Source: Qipengyuania spongiae (lineage in GTDB: Bacteria > Pseudomonadota > Alphaproteobacteria > Sphingomonadales > Sphingomonadaceae). Taken from it: a stretch of DNA of 64,000 nt. The translations under genes were made by a program, and so were the position numbers. The stretch covers positions 1,746,501 through 1,810,500 of the forward strand of contig NZ_CP092471.1 of NCBI RefSeq assembly GCF_026168555.1. The letters are read 5' to 3'. Below, in pieces: positions 36,929 to 46,255 of the stretch; within the stretch, counting starts at the first letter, position 1; the number at the start of each line of letters is the position of its first letter. The notes under the pieces are model-generated. The model had not been told where the DNA came from and did no database searches. It worked only from the letters and a program-made list of their open reading frames with translations.

Positions 36929-38038
36929 TCAGCCCCAGCCTGCCAGTTGGGCGATGTCCGTGTCGATTTGGTCGAAGAATCCTTTTGGCCAGGAATCGAT
37001 GCGCCCTGTGCCGTCTATGACTGGAATGGTCACACCGTGATCGGCCTCGCTGGCCCCTGCGAAGAAGAGCAGTCCGAGATCCGTTGCCGGTATGACTCTG
37101 TCCGCGACGGCCAGTCTGGCACCGTTGAGGACGTGGTCGCTATGGGTTTCCACCAGGATATGGACCCCTGCGGCCGCGAAGGTCGCGAGCAGGCGCCCCA
37201 TTCGTGATTGGGCTTGGGGATGGAGATGGGCTTCGGGGCTGTCGATGACGACCACGTCGCCGGAAGCCGACGCAAGCAGCTGTACCAGGATGGGGAAGGC
37301 ATAGGTCAGACCGTAGCCCACGTTCGCGGGACGTTTCCATTCGCCGGTGCCGGACAGTCGGAACTGGAGGGCAAGAGCGGAAGCGGCCGCGAGGATTTGC
37401 ACGTTCGCATTCGCCCCGGGGGCCAGGAAATCCAGCCATGCGTCGAGTTGACGACGGAAGGTGTCACCGTCGCTTCCCGGGACGCATCGCTCGGCCGGGA
37501 CCGGATCATCGGCACGCTCGTGGTACCAGTAGCTGGCGAACCGGCCATCGATGCCGACATCGGGGATCCCCGTGTGCGGGCGGTCCGGCATAGGAAAGGA
37601 ATCGGCGGGTCCAGATCGGACGGCGCTTATGTGGACCAAGCGTTGGAGGGTCCGCAGGAGCCCTCCATCGGTGCCCTCGATGGTGGTTTCCGCAGCCAGG
37701 ACCCTGGCGCCGGATCTGCCGGTGAGAGACACCCCGATGGTCTCGGCGGGAGATCCGACTTCGAACCGTATGCGTCCGCCGGGAGCGCCTGCTCGAACGA
37801 CGTCTCCGATCGAGCCCAATCGGACGATATCGCCGTTGAGGGGAACGAACGAGTCCGGCTCGGACGGGGTCCAGCTCCCGGATTTCGCCCCCTGGGCGAG
37901 GAGGAGGAGCGATTGGATCGCGGTCGACTTGCCGGCACCGTTGAACCCCGTGAAGAGGGCGAGGGGTTTCAAGGGGACCTCGAGGTCGGCGAAGCACTTG
38001 AACTGCTCGATGCGGAGCGAGGTCACGGGTGAGGTCAT
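36929..38038 (-). CDS. AAA ATPase with DUF3696-like C-terminus
   Basis: The 369-residue ATPase belongs to the RecF/OLD-like ABC class: LRIEQFKCFADLEVPLKPL is followed by Walker A GFNGAGKST (residues 31-39), Walker B VVVIDSPEAHLHPQAQ and the sensor VETHSDHVLNG. The end (GRIDSWPKGFFDQ) matches DUF3696. Such ATPases occur in phage-defence loci as DNA or nucleotide sensors. Its ATG overlaps the stop of the DUF262 gene. Confidence 0.85.
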   Translation of the reverse strand: MTSPVTSLRIEQFKCFADLEVPLKPLALFTGFNGAGKSTAIQSLLLLAQGAKSGSWTPSEPDSFVPLNGDIVRLGSIGDVVRAGAPGGRIRFEVGSPAETIGVSLTGRSGARVLAAETTIEGTDGGLLRTLQRLVHISAVRSGPADSFPMPDRPHTGIPDVGIDGRFASYWYHERADDPVPAERCVPGSDGDTFRRQLDAWLDFLAPGANANVQILAAASALALQFRLSGTGEWKRPANVGYGLTYAFPILVQLLASASGDVVVIDSPEAHLHPQAQSRMGRLLATFAAAGVHILVETHSDHVLNGARLAVADRVIPATDLGLLFFAGASEADHGVTIPVIDGTGRIDSWPKGFFDQIDTDIAQLAGWG

Positions 38039-39162
38039 AGCAGGTACTCGTCGAGGGCATCCTGAAGGATCGAGAACCTCGCGTGGACTGCCTGCGTGCT
38101 GTTGGTGGAGTAAGTGATCGCGCGACTGAAGTCCTCGTCCTCGACGAGCGCCGCGATCGTCTCACGGATCGAATCTTCATCTGTTCCGGTGAGCGTGTGG
38201 GAGATCCTGGAAAGTACGACGGCGCTAACTTCGAAGAGCGAGATGTTTATGACGCTTCGGGGAACATCCGGGCTGTCATGGGCCAGCGACTTGCGGAAGG
38301 CATGCTGGCCGAACAGGCGATGGCTCAGTGTCATGGCGCGATCGAAGCGTGTGCGAAGGCCATCGCGTTCCTCGTCGGAAAGGGTGGCGAGGTATTGGAG
38401 CGCCTTTGCAAGGAAGACGTCCATGTCGCCCGACACATAGGAGTCCCAGCCTAGCAGGGCGAAGGCTGCGAAGCGGTTGATCGCTTCTCGATCACGCATC
38501 GTCTTGCTGGAGAGCGAGCCGCCTGTCGCGTCCTGGAAGGCGTCGCCATCGGCCGCGTTCTTAAGCCACTGGGTGGCGGGACCGTTGTAAAGCGCGTTCC
38601 GCATCTGCTGCCTGGTGAGGACCGCGCCGCTGTTTACGCGCTCGAATATGTCGAGCCTTGCGCGTTCCGGCGCCTTGGCATCGAGAATGTACATCGTCAG
38701 CTGCGTGTCGCTCACCCTTTCCTGCAGGTTGATGGGCAGACTGTCGTAGTACCTCCCTTCGAGCTCATGCGAACCGGAATTCTCGTCTGTAGCGAGATTC
38801 GTCAGTCTCAGGTCTCCGGTTAGGAAGCGGACGAAGGTGGTAAGCCGCTGCAGCCCGTCGACGACGATGATCCTGCCGTCCTTGGCCTCGGCGACGTAGA
38901 AGACCGGGAGCGGGATGCGCATCACGCAGCTTTCTATCAGCTTCGACTGCTTTGCGTTCGACCACACGAAATCTCGCTGGAAATCCGGATCCAGGATGTA
39001 GCGGTTCTTCTGGATCCGTCCGACGACCTCTCCGACTGTCCGCTGCTCCGTTCGCACGAATACCGCGTCGAGGGGATAATCCCCCCAACCGTCGCCGCCC
39101 GTGGCATCGTATCCCTCGATCTGCTCCTCATCGGGGAGGCGGGGCTGATCTGCTTCTTCCAT
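38035..39162 (-). CDS. DUF262 (GmrSD N-terminal-like) protein
   Basis: The 375-residue protein has the DUF262 hallmarks DPDFQRDFVWS (about residue 58) and VDGLQRLTT (residues 101-109), where DGQQR is usual. DUF262 is the N-terminal domain of GmrSD-type restriction enzymes and other defence proteins and is thought to bind or hydrolyse nucleotides. No HNH (DUF1524) domain is fused, so another partner must supply the effector. It is the first gene of a coupled three-gene operon. Confidence 0.88.
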   Translation of the reverse strand: MEEADQPRLPDEEQIEGYDATGGDGWGDYPLDAVFVRTEQRTVGEVVGRIQKNRYILDPDFQRDFVWSNAKQSKLIESCVMRIPLPVFYVAEAKDGRIIVVDGLQRLTTFVRFLTGDLRLTNLATDENSGSHELEGRYYDSLPINLQERVSDTQLTMYILDAKAPERARLDIFERVNSGAVLTRQQMRNALYNGPATQWLKNAADGDAFQDATGGSLSSKTMRDREAINRFAAFALLGWDSYVSGDMDVFLAKALQYLATLSDEERDGLRTRFDRAMTLSHRLFGQHAFRKSLAHDSPDVPRSVINISLFEVSAVVLSRISHTLTGTDEDSIRETIAALVEDEDFSRAITYSTNSTQAVHARFSILQDALDEYLL

Positions 39163-39196
39163 GGGCTTCTGCTATCGTTCCTGTGACCCTGCTGTC

Positions 39197-39279
39197 GAGT
39201 GGTTACTGCCTGTCAGCGCTCCCGTACGGGTGGTTTTCCGCATACGAGCGGCAAGTGGTCGGTTGCAATCGAACCGACA
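39197..39279 (+). repeat. Candidate right-end repeats of the Tn7-like element
   Basis: GAGTGGTTAC, GGGTGGTTTT and CAAGTGGTCGG occur at 39196, 39227 and 39253 in the same orientation, opposite to the ACCCACT repeats of the left end. The array ends at CCGACA (39279). The gap 39163-39420 has no gene. This is a weak candidate and rests on similarity by eye. Confidence 0.3.
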
Positions 39280-39420
39280 TGTTGGGGTTTGGAGCTCGGG
39301 TCGAGCGCAATCATCTTTCGAGGTTGAGGCTGAAATCGAAGGGGGCATTGAGTTTAGGAGACTGTATGCCTGCGACGCGGGAAACGCTCACCCAGCAAGG
39401 ATAGCTTTTGCCCACTTCGT

Positions 39421-42414
39421 CTACCGTTTCAGCCTGACCCGCAGTCGCCGCGCCCGTTCGCGGAATGCGTCCTCGCCGCCTTCGAGTATGTCACAAACCT
39501 TCCGACGGATTTCGGCATCCTCCAGCCCACCCGATGAGTATGCGATCGTCGGCAATCCGCCGCCCGCGTGTGAGCCTGCCTGTGCGACGATGACCTGATC
39601 CGCATCCGTGTTGATCACTAAATTGGCGTTATGCGTTACCATGATCACCTGGCGCTTGCTCTTGGCGTTGATGAACAGCGACACCAGCTCGACGAACACC
39701 GATTGGGGATCGAGATTCTCTTCCGGCTGATCGATGATCAGCGGCCGGTCGTCCGCATCATCGAGCGCCAGATACAACAGGAGAAGCACAATTCCGCGCG
39801 TGCCCGGGGATAACTTTCGTATATCGATCCCATCATATGCTAACTCGTACCTCACCGAAATGTGACCTGTTCCGAATACCCAATTCGCGAATCGTTTCGA
39901 CCAATCTCGGAACGCCTCCTGGTCCGTTGGTGCAAATGGAGCATGCACCTGTAGGTCGTTCCAATATCTGTGGATGAACGCCGACACCGCAGCGCGCACT
40001 TCGGTAGCAGTGCCCGTCTGCCACACGGGCTTTAGCTCCGCCTCGGCGCGCCGAAGAAGCGAACCCCGGCCGTAGAACGGGCCGGCACGACGACAGTCGA
40101 TGAGATGTTCCTCGGCGAAGTCTGCCCAGCTTTTCGCATCGACGACCCGCGCGACCAGAAAGCTTAGTTTTCGTATCGTACCTTTCGCCATTACGAGGCG
40201 CGCCATCAACGGCGCGTAAAGATCGACCAGCGCCTGCTGCTCGTTAATTATCGCGCTAAATAGGCGATCATAGGCTTCCTCGCGCTCGACCTGCAGCAGT
40301 TTCCGCCGTTCATTAGCACTTTGCGCGTCCACATGCGCGTTGCGCAGCGCCGCGAGCGCACCGTTCTCTGATGCGATGCGCTTCGACAAGGCCGCGTACT
40401 GGTCCCGTACAACTGTGTCCGCGCTAATCAAATCTTCCAGCCTGCCCATCTCGGCTCGCAAGATGGCGATTGACTGCATGGTCAGGTCCGCATCGTCCGC
40501 AATAAGCTGGGGCATTGGGATCCCAGCTGGGGTCGGTGCGGGGGACACCCCCTCGATCTCGGCGATTACGCTATCCACCCAGGTCAGATATCTGACCAGT
40601 GAGGCATCCACGTCACCTTTGAAGATCAGAAGGAACTCGTCCCACTGCGTCGGCGAGAACCCGGAATTTTGATAGCGCGACTGAATTTCCCGTAAAATCT
40701 CCGGTGCCCTGGTTGCCTTCGTTCGCTGAACCTCATCCTGCAATGCGATGTAGGTACGACGTTGCGCGGCGTGCGCCTGCGAAGCCGCGAGCCGTGACTG
40801 CAAGGCCGTGTTTAGCGCGGCATGACGCTGCGCCTGCTGCTCCGTCCCCTTTACGACCAATTTGGTTAAGTCGGCATTGTAGCCCGCAATCAGATTCTCT
40901 TTCTGCTTGATCTGGGCGTCATAGGATTGAACAAGTGCCTCCTTCTCAAGTTCATCTGCTATGCGGTCGGAGATCGCCTTGATTGCCTCGACTTCACGCC
41001 CACGTGCCAGTTGGAAACGGTGTGTGCGATGTCCGCGGAGCGCTTCGAAGTCGAGCGCACCCTCTCGACCGTCGACTGGGTGCGCTTCGAAGATGACGCG
41101 CTCGATTTCGTGAAGCAGGCCTTCGGACGCGCCGGCGGCTGAGCATAGATCCTCTACGAATTGCTGCGACAGATACCGTGCGCTCGGATAGGAGAATGGA
41201 TTGTTCGCGTCGCGGCCATCCAAATACCGCGACACCACTGCACCCGCAGCCCGTGTCAGCTTGACGCGGCTCTCTCCGAGCAACGGCTTCGCACGCGAGA
41301 GGAATGAAGGGCTGACGCCCTTTTCATCCTCCCACACCGAAGGTGGCACTGTATCACAGCCTGCGGCGATCATGTCAGCGAGTGCGGTCTTGCCCGATCC
41401 GCGTGCGCCGATGATTGCTACCAGTCCCGCGTTCAGCGGGAGCGATGGCGTCGTTACCCAAGGCGCATCCTCGATTTCCACGCTGGCGATGACCTGAGAC
41501 GGCATCGCTGCCTTGGGCGGTTCTGACCCAACGAAGGCACGCCCGGCGGGGTCGATATAGGCCTGCCGCAAGGCATCGAAAGTCGCCGCGCCCTTTATCC
41601 ACGTAAAACGGTCCTGAACCGGCTGCCCAACGGTGGCGTTGTCATGTGCGTCGCTGCCGTGCAGACAAGGCTTGCAGCCATTGTAGCGGCGCGTCAGTTC
41701 TTCGACGGAGACGCCGCGTTGCCCCGTCCAGAACTCGCGCTGGGCAACGCTGCTCGCGAAAATGACGTGCGCGAACTTTTCGATTTCTTGCCGCATGGTG
41801 GCGTCGGCGGCCTGACGTACCCCCGAAGTGCCGTCGCCTTCTGCGCCTGCTACTGCGATCAGCACATTGGCTTGCGCCCATTCGCTCGTCTCGTACACCT
41901 TGCGCAGCTGGTCGAAATCGACCTTGAACTGAGTGGCGCCGATCGCAAGCGCCGCACGGTTGTCGGTGGCCTTAACGTCCACCTGACGGCCGAGCCTAAT
42001 TAACCCTTCACGGGTGCAATCGAACACATCCCCGAATGCCGAGAATTGCAGGCGGGTCAGCAGTAAACGGACTTCATCCACATGGTTTGGATCTTCCGGG
42101 CTGACGAGAAGATGCATGTTCACGAAGCCCGTCTTCGCTGCGACGCTCAGGCGCAGCTCGATATTGGGGAAGATCAACGAGATGTTCGGAAGCCGGCCGG
42201 CATTCTTGTGCAGCCGGACCTGCTCATAGGTCTCGGTAAGGTAATAGTCGGTGACGCCTAACGCCTCGATCGTAGGCGAGCGCGACTCTATGGTCGATAG
42301 GTACGATTCCCAAGCACCAACCCCGCCGAATTGGTCATTGAGGACTGTCCCCGGCGTATGAATATGGGGCTCCCATCGCCGCCATACAGATCCTCTCGTC
42401 AGCATAGACCCCAC
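39421..42414 (-). CDS. TrlF-type PHP domain-AAA ATPase
   Basis: The 997-residue protein joins an N-terminal PHP phosphoesterase domain (EPHIHT with His17 and His19, and HGSDAH at 252-257) to an ABC/SMC-like ATPase. Walker A is GARGSGKT at 336-343, a long coiled-coil insert follows at about residues 470-800, then the signature LSPGTRG and Walker B LIIDQPEENLDP. This domain plan is known from predicted anti-phage ATPases such as RloC-like proteins, where the second domain cuts nucleic acid; the target here is unknown. It is a single-gene unit next to the DUF262 operon. Confidence 0.88.
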   Translation of the reverse strand: MGSMLTRGSVWRRWEPHIHTPGTVLNDQFGGVGAWESYLSTIESRSPTIEALGVTDYYLTETYEQVRLHKNAGRLPNISLIFPNIELRLSVAAKTGFVNMHLLVSPEDPNHVDEVRLLLTRLQFSAFGDVFDCTREGLIRLGRQVDVKATDNRAALAIGATQFKVDFDQLRKVYETSEWAQANVLIAVAGAEGDGTSGVRQAADATMRQEIEKFAHVIFASSVAQREFWTGQRGVSVEELTRRYNGCKPCLHGSDAHDNATVGQPVQDRFTWIKGAATFDALRQAYIDPAGRAFVGSEPPKAAMPSQVIASVEIEDAPWVTTPSLPLNAGLVAIIGARGSGKTALADMIAAGCDTVPPSVWEDEKGVSPSFLSRAKPLLGESRVKLTRAAGAVVSRYLDGRDANNPFSYPSARYLSQQFVEDLCSAAGASEGLLHEIERVIFEAHPVDGREGALDFEALRGHRTHRFQLARGREVEAIKAISDRIADELEKEALVQSYDAQIKQKENLIAGYNADLTKLVVKGTEQQAQRHAALNTALQSRLAASQAHAAQRRTYIALQDEVQRTKATRAPEILREIQSRYQNSGFSPTQWDEFLLIFKGDVDASLVRYLTWVDSVIAEIEGVSPAPTPAGIPMPQLIADDADLTMQSIAILRAEMGRLEDLISADTVVRDQYAALSKRIASENGALAALRNAHVDAQSANERRKLLQVEREEAYDRLFSAIINEQQALVDLYAPLMARLVMAKGTIRKLSFLVARVVDAKSWADFAEEHLIDCRRAGPFYGRGSLLRRAEAELKPVWQTGTATEVRAAVSAFIHRYWNDLQVHAPFAPTDQEAFRDWSKRFANWVFGTGHISVRYELAYDGIDIRKLSPGTRGIVLLLLYLALDDADDRPLIIDQPEENLDPQSVFVELVSLFINAKSKRQVIMVTHNANLVINTDADQVIVAQAGSHAGGGLPTIAYSSGGLEDAEIRRKVCDILEGGEDAFRERARRLRVRLKR

Positions 42415-42861
42415 ACAACTTGAACGGCTTGCGCATCAATCGGAACACGGTGGAGGCAAGTAGTCAATGAGTCTGGCACCAAATCGCTTGCGCGACCACC
42501 AGACAATTTTGACACTGCGACCGAAGCGTCCTCTGCGCTGATTATGTCGTTCGCAGGAAAGGTCAGGATGTCCGCTTGCCTGATCTGGTGGCGACTCTGA
42601 GAGCAGCCGATTGTAGGACGCTCAGCTACAATCAGCGCTCGCCTGAACGCAAGGCTGCTTTCAAGATCTTATTCGGGTGAACGACCGGGATGGGGGCGCG
42701 CAGCTGGTGTTTCGCGCAACTCGATCAAGGGGAAATCGTCTAAGAGCAGGAAGATACCGCCATCCGCACGCTAACGGTTCGCGCGCCCAACTCGGAAGTT
42801 CGCAGAATCTTCATGCATTATGGTCAGTGGCCACGGACGGGTTATGCATAAGGGACCAATA
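42415..42861. other. Intergenic region without recognisable gene
   Basis: These 447 bp separate the PHP-AAA gene from a divergent small gene. I see no conserved coding frame, RNA gene or strong terminator. AAGGGA before 42862 is the ribosome-binding site of the next gene. Confidence 0.5.
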
Positions 42862-43308
42862 ATGGCGCTATCCATCAATACGGGATCTTCGCAGCGTGTG
42901 AGGGTCTGGATCTCCGGTTCGCATCGTGAAGATGAGGGTGAGGCCGTCCAGGTGCAGGTTATCGGCGATGAGGACGTGATGGCCTCTCAGCATAGCGGAT
43001 GGCAACATGAGGCGGCCTATCGTGCCTTGGCAGAGCTGATGATGGAGGAGCACCGCAATGGAACGACCGAACTTGCGATCGTGACAGGCAATGACGTGCT
43101 CGAAGCCCATCTGATGAGGAATCGCCCTCCGAAGGATCGGCACCATAGCCGTAACGTCGAACTTGTCGCCGCCCTTCGCCCGTTGTTCGACATTGTCCGG
43201 ATCAGCAAGGGGAGCCAGGTGCACGCGCAGCCGACCGAGATCGGCGGCGCGCGCACGGTGCTGGGGCGTCCGTTAGGGGATCAGGACGGCCGGATCCTGG
43301 CACTCTGA
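42862..43308 (+). CDS. Uncharacterised 148-aa protein
   Basis: This 148-residue protein (MALSINTGSSQRVRVWISGSH at the start) has strand-like segments and the charged phrase HLMRNRPPKDRHHSRNVELVAALRPLF. ATG 42862 is preceded by AAGGGA; the frame opens 14 codons earlier. It overlaps the convergent 163-residue gene by 36 bp. The family is not recognised. Confidence 0.6.
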   Translation: MALSINTGSSQRVRVWISGSHREDEGEAVQVQVIGDEDVMASQHSGWQHEAAYRALAELMMEEHRNGTTELAIVTGNDVLEAHLMRNRPPKDRHHSRNVELVAALRPLFDIVRISKGSQVHAQPTEIGGARTVLGRPLGDQDGRILAL

Positions 43309-43764
43309 CGGATCGGGATGGAAGGGCGTCGTTGCAGGCGCGAAGGTCGGGAAGATGTCGCATTGAACGACGACGACCAGGTCGTTCGGCAGGTCCGGTT
43401 CTTCGCCACTGATGCGACTGATGTGCTCGACGTCCTCGAAGAGCGGTCGGGTCGAGGACCAGTCATCCTTGGTGATGAACGGTGTCATCATCATCAGACG
43501 GACGATGTCGAATGCGTTCGCTCGACCCCGAAACTTCTTCGCGGGGATTTCTCCTACCTTGCTGTAGGCGAGGTGCTCCCTCACGACGAGGCGGTCATAG
43601 CCATCAGGCAATGCCAGCAGCTGCAATCGATCCCGAACCTCCATGACCGCTTTTCCCGAGAGTCCAGTGAGAGCGTTGCAAAACTCTTCGACTTCCTGCT
43701 TGGAAAGCGGCGTTGGGTCTCCGCCTTGCTCGTCAATAAGCGGGTCTGATGGTTCGATGATCAC
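43273..43764 (-). CDS. Uncharacterised 163-aa protein
   Basis: The 163-residue acidic protein begins MIIEPSDPLIDEQGGDP and contains a helical segment (KQEVEEFCNALTGLSGKAVMEVRDRL) followed by FRGRANAFDIVRLMMMTPFI. The 3' end overlaps the convergent 148-residue gene. A hairpin (43786-43801, TCTCCG/CGGAGA) and the strong ribosome-binding site AAGGAAAAAAGGAG precede it, recalling the leaders of tnsB and the 175-aa gene. Function unknown. Confidence 0.6.
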   Translation of the reverse strand: MIIEPSDPLIDEQGGDPTPLSKQEVEEFCNALTGLSGKAVMEVRDRLQLLALPDGYDRLVVREHLAYSKVGEIPAKKFRGRANAFDIVRLMMMTPFITKDDWSSTRPLFEDVEHISRISGEEPDLPNDLVVVVQCDIFPTFAPATTPFHPDPSECQDPAVLIP

Positions 43765-43904
43765 GGGGCATTCTCCTTTTTTCCTTCTCCGTTCGCGGAG
43801 ACACCCTTTCTGATCCTGATTCCGCTTCTGCCTCTGGAGAATGAGCAGCCCGTGTGGCGGTCTGCGCTGGCCTGCCCGGTGCGCAGCGGAGCTATGCCTA
43901 CGCT

Positions 43905-44312
43905 TTAACTAGGGAATTTTCCGTCGAGATCGCGGATCAGCGGCCGCCGATTTGAGATCCCGAACTGGCTACGGCAGACGGGCTTCCGCTCTATCGAGAA
44001 AGCAGGAACTCCAGCCGGATGTGCGGATCGATCGCACGGCAGCGGCTTTAGGGTTCGTCGCCCCCCCCGTCCGGCGGCGCTTCCGAGAAACTCGGAAAGC
44101 GAGAGGACGGCGACACGATCAACCTTGTAGGTGATGGAGCGCCCCGCGCGATGGGACGAGACGAGACCGGCGTTGCGCAGCACCGTCAGATGGACCGAGG
44201 CGTTCGTCCGCAACGCGCCGGTCCGGTCGGCGAGGCGCGCCGCCGAAAGGCCTTCCCGATGCTTTGCCAGAGCGAGGATGATGCGGCTGTTGGCCAAGGC
44301 TGCGATGATCAC
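43905..44312 (-). CDS. ArsR-like winged-helix regulator (start uncertain)
   Basis: The frame encodes 135 residues, with a GTG at 44312 as start, and the first 90 form an ArsR-type winged helix (LANSRIILALAKHREGLSAARLADRTGALRTNASVHLTVLRNAGLVSSHRAGRSITYKVD). In the same frame the sequence stays open upstream, so the true start may be earlier. The C-terminal 45 residues are unlike the family. It probably represses the adjacent divergent VOC gene, which is disrupted. Confidence 0.65.
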   Translation of the reverse strand: MIIAALANSRIILALAKHREGLSAARLADRTGALRTNASVHLTVLRNAGLVSSHRAGRSITYKVDRVAVLSLSEFLGSAAGRGGRRTLKPLPCDRSAHPAGVPAFSIERKPVCRSQFGISNRRPLIRDLDGKFPS

Positions 44313-44903
44313 GATAGTATCCGCGTAGAACGAGTGCTTCCATTGATCTATTTCGAGCGGGCGCTCATATACCGCGCCGCAAGAGGTTCCGAGCCTGCGG
44401 CGAGAAGCTTGGGGAGCGCGAAGGCCGCTCGGAAGAAGCGGAGAGGCGAGAGTTCCGGAACGGGCCCTAAGTGATCTTCATCACCTCCGCGGACTTCTGT
44501 CAGCGATAATTCGCGAGATTCATTCATTTGCGCAAGAACTGGCAATGACCGTGCGACGCCGAGGCGCTAGGGGTGGGAAATGGTCCGCAAGCGAAGATCG
44601 CGAACGGCCCCTACCGTTCGGGACCTGAGTCCGATCGCCGTAAGGCAGAGGACGGACGGTGTCCGCAGTATCTGCGGGCACCGTTTCTCGAACGCGGTCC
44701 GGGATTTGCATCGGCTTGGTAGTACCAGCAGTGTGTTTCCCGGCGGCGGGTCCGATGGGGTTCGACGGGTCGGCAGGAGCGTACCGAGTTCGGCACCCTG
44801 TCGCATAGCGAGGCGATCGCGTCCTACGCAACGAGATGTAAAACGCGTCCCGCTTATCGGGAGGGAAAGACCATCGCCGACAGGCTTATTGAGGAGGCGA
44901 GCA
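44313..44903. other. Intergenic region with no clear gene
   Basis: These 591 bp lie between the ArsR-like gene and the VOC pseudogene, which diverge. Frames open on both strands but none resembles a known family. A strong ribosome-binding site (GAGGAGGCGAG) precedes the VOC start. Confidence 0.5.
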
Positions 44904-45382
44904 ATGGCTGACAAGCTCATCACTGTGCTATGGTACGACGGCGATGCCGAAGAAGCCGCGGGCTTTTACGCGGACACGTTTCCCGACAGCAGCGTGGACA
45001 GGATCCTTCGCGCGCCTACAGATTTTCCAAGCGGCAAGGCGGGCGATGTCCTGACCGTTGAATTCACCGTTCTGGGTCGGGCATTCAGCGGGCTCAACGG
45101 TGGGGACGCGTTCAGTCCCAACGAAAGCGTCAGCTTCGTGGTCGTGACCGAAGACCAGGCCAAATCGACCGATATTGGGATGCGATCATCTGCGGCGGTG
45201 GGCAACCGAGCGAATGCGGCTGGTGCAAGGACAGGTGGGGCTTTTCCTGGCAAATCACCCCCCGCACTCTGCTGGATGCTCAGACGGCCGGGGGCGCAGA
45301 AGCCGAGCGAGCCTTCGTTGCGATGATGACCATGCAGAAGATAGATGTCGCCACGATCGATGCCGTGAGGCGCAAAGCCTGA
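44904..45382 (+). pseudogene. VOC/PhnB-like protein, frameshifted
   Basis: Translation from ATG 44904 gives MADKLITVLWYDGDAEEAAGFYADTFPDSSVDRIL and continues as a VOC-family protein (GKAGDVLTVEFTVLGRAFSGLNGG) to TEDQAK. It then loses the family sequence until the frame shifted by one base, near 45161-45168, restores DRYWDAIICGGGQPSECGWCKDRWGFSWQ and the normal end near 45382. One base is therefore missing. This may be a true inactivating mutation or a sequence error. Confidence 0.85.
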
Positions 45383-45400
45383 CCCAGGCCCGCGCAAATC

Positions 45401-46198
45401 TCAGTCTTCACCGAAGACGCCATCCAAATATGCGGCCAGCCTCACGCCGCCCTGCTTCAGCCGGATCTCGGCCGTGTCGAGATGCTCGTATTGATAGGCG
45501 TAGCTCAGGTTCGGGCTGGCTGCTTCCGTAGCCGGATAGATCGTATCGCGAATCTGCGTGCTCTCCGCGATCCAGACCTGCGCATCTGCGGTCCACCATG
45601 CGATGGTGTCGCCCGGTTGGATCTCGCGCCCGAGCCAGCGTGCGTATTCGCTGTAGGACAGGTTCCGGCTGTCGATCAGCCTGCTATCCCAGACCGAATG
45701 GAGGTTGGTCTCCTCGCCGAACCAGCGGACCTTCACATCGTTGCCGCCGCGGTCTTCGCCATTGCCGGCATGAAGCGGCTGATGGATGTCGCCGACGATG
45801 TGGATGATGAAGCGAAGGGCCAGCGCCCTGTCCTCACGTGTTGCGTTCGGATCGCGCACTGTCTTGGTAAATCGCGCCAGCGCGCTCAGCGCATCGCCTT
45901 CGTCCGGTACGTCGACTTCGGCGTAGGTCTTCCCTTCCGGCACCGTGACGTAGTGGTAGGGCCCCGCATCGCGCTGCCAGAAGTCGCTCGGGTTCGACCG
46001 TTCCTCATCCGCCCAGGTTGAAGCCTGCGCCAAGTCTTCCTCGCCCAGGATCAGCTCGATCTCGGCGCGGGTTTTGCCGCTAATGTTCTCCTGCGCGATC
46101 TCGCCGATTACGCGGTGACCGGTCTGACCCCAGGCATGCGCCGCTGAAGGCATCGTAAGCGCAATGGCGCTAACCAGTGTGGCGGTTCGGCGAAACAT
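45401..46198 (-). CDS. S1/P1-type nuclease
   Basis: This 265-residue exported nuclease has a signal peptide ending AHA, so Trp (AHA-WGQTGH) becomes the mature N-terminus, which is one of the three-zinc ligands in this family. Further ligands are in HRVIGEIA, HIVGDIHQPLH and GGNDVKV. It cleaves single-stranded DNA and RNA in the periplasm or outside. It converges on the VOC gene. Confidence 0.94.
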   Translation of the reverse strand: MFRRTATLVSAIALTMPSAAHAWGQTGHRVIGEIAQENISGKTRAEIELILGEEDLAQASTWADEERSNPSDFWQRDAGPYHYVTVPEGKTYAEVDVPDEGDALSALARFTKTVRDPNATREDRALALRFIIHIVGDIHQPLHAGNGEDRGGNDVKVRWFGEETNLHSVWDSRLIDSRNLSYSEYARWLGREIQPGDTIAWWTADAQVWIAESTQIRDTIYPATEAASPNLSYAYQYEHLDTAEIRLKQGGVRLAAYLDGVFGED

Positions 46199-46255
46199 GG
46201 TATCTCCTCTAGTGCGGGCTTGCCCATAGGCAGCGCTAGATGACCGGATCGCGGC

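Larger units (their letters stand above)
25686..39279. mobile_element. Tn7-like transposon (candidate extent)
   Basis: A tnsA-tnsB-tnsC-tniQ module on the minus strand defines a Tn7-like element. The left boundary is placed in the gene-free 434 bp after the thioesterase gene, where a TGTC at 25686 precedes four ACCCA-type repeats. The right boundary is tentative: three AGTGG/GGTGG repeats spaced 31 and 26 bp end in CCGACA at 39279, giving TGTC at both tips. No matching 5-bp target duplication was seen (CGCCC against TGTTG), so either end may be wrong and the element may extend to about 43.9 kb. The module itself is certain; the extent is not. Confidence 0.45.

Noticed and set aside
25585..44000. 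CRISPR-associated transposon
   Set aside because: No cas gene or repeat-spacer array is visible anywhere near the tniQ gene, which has the length of a TnsD-type protein.
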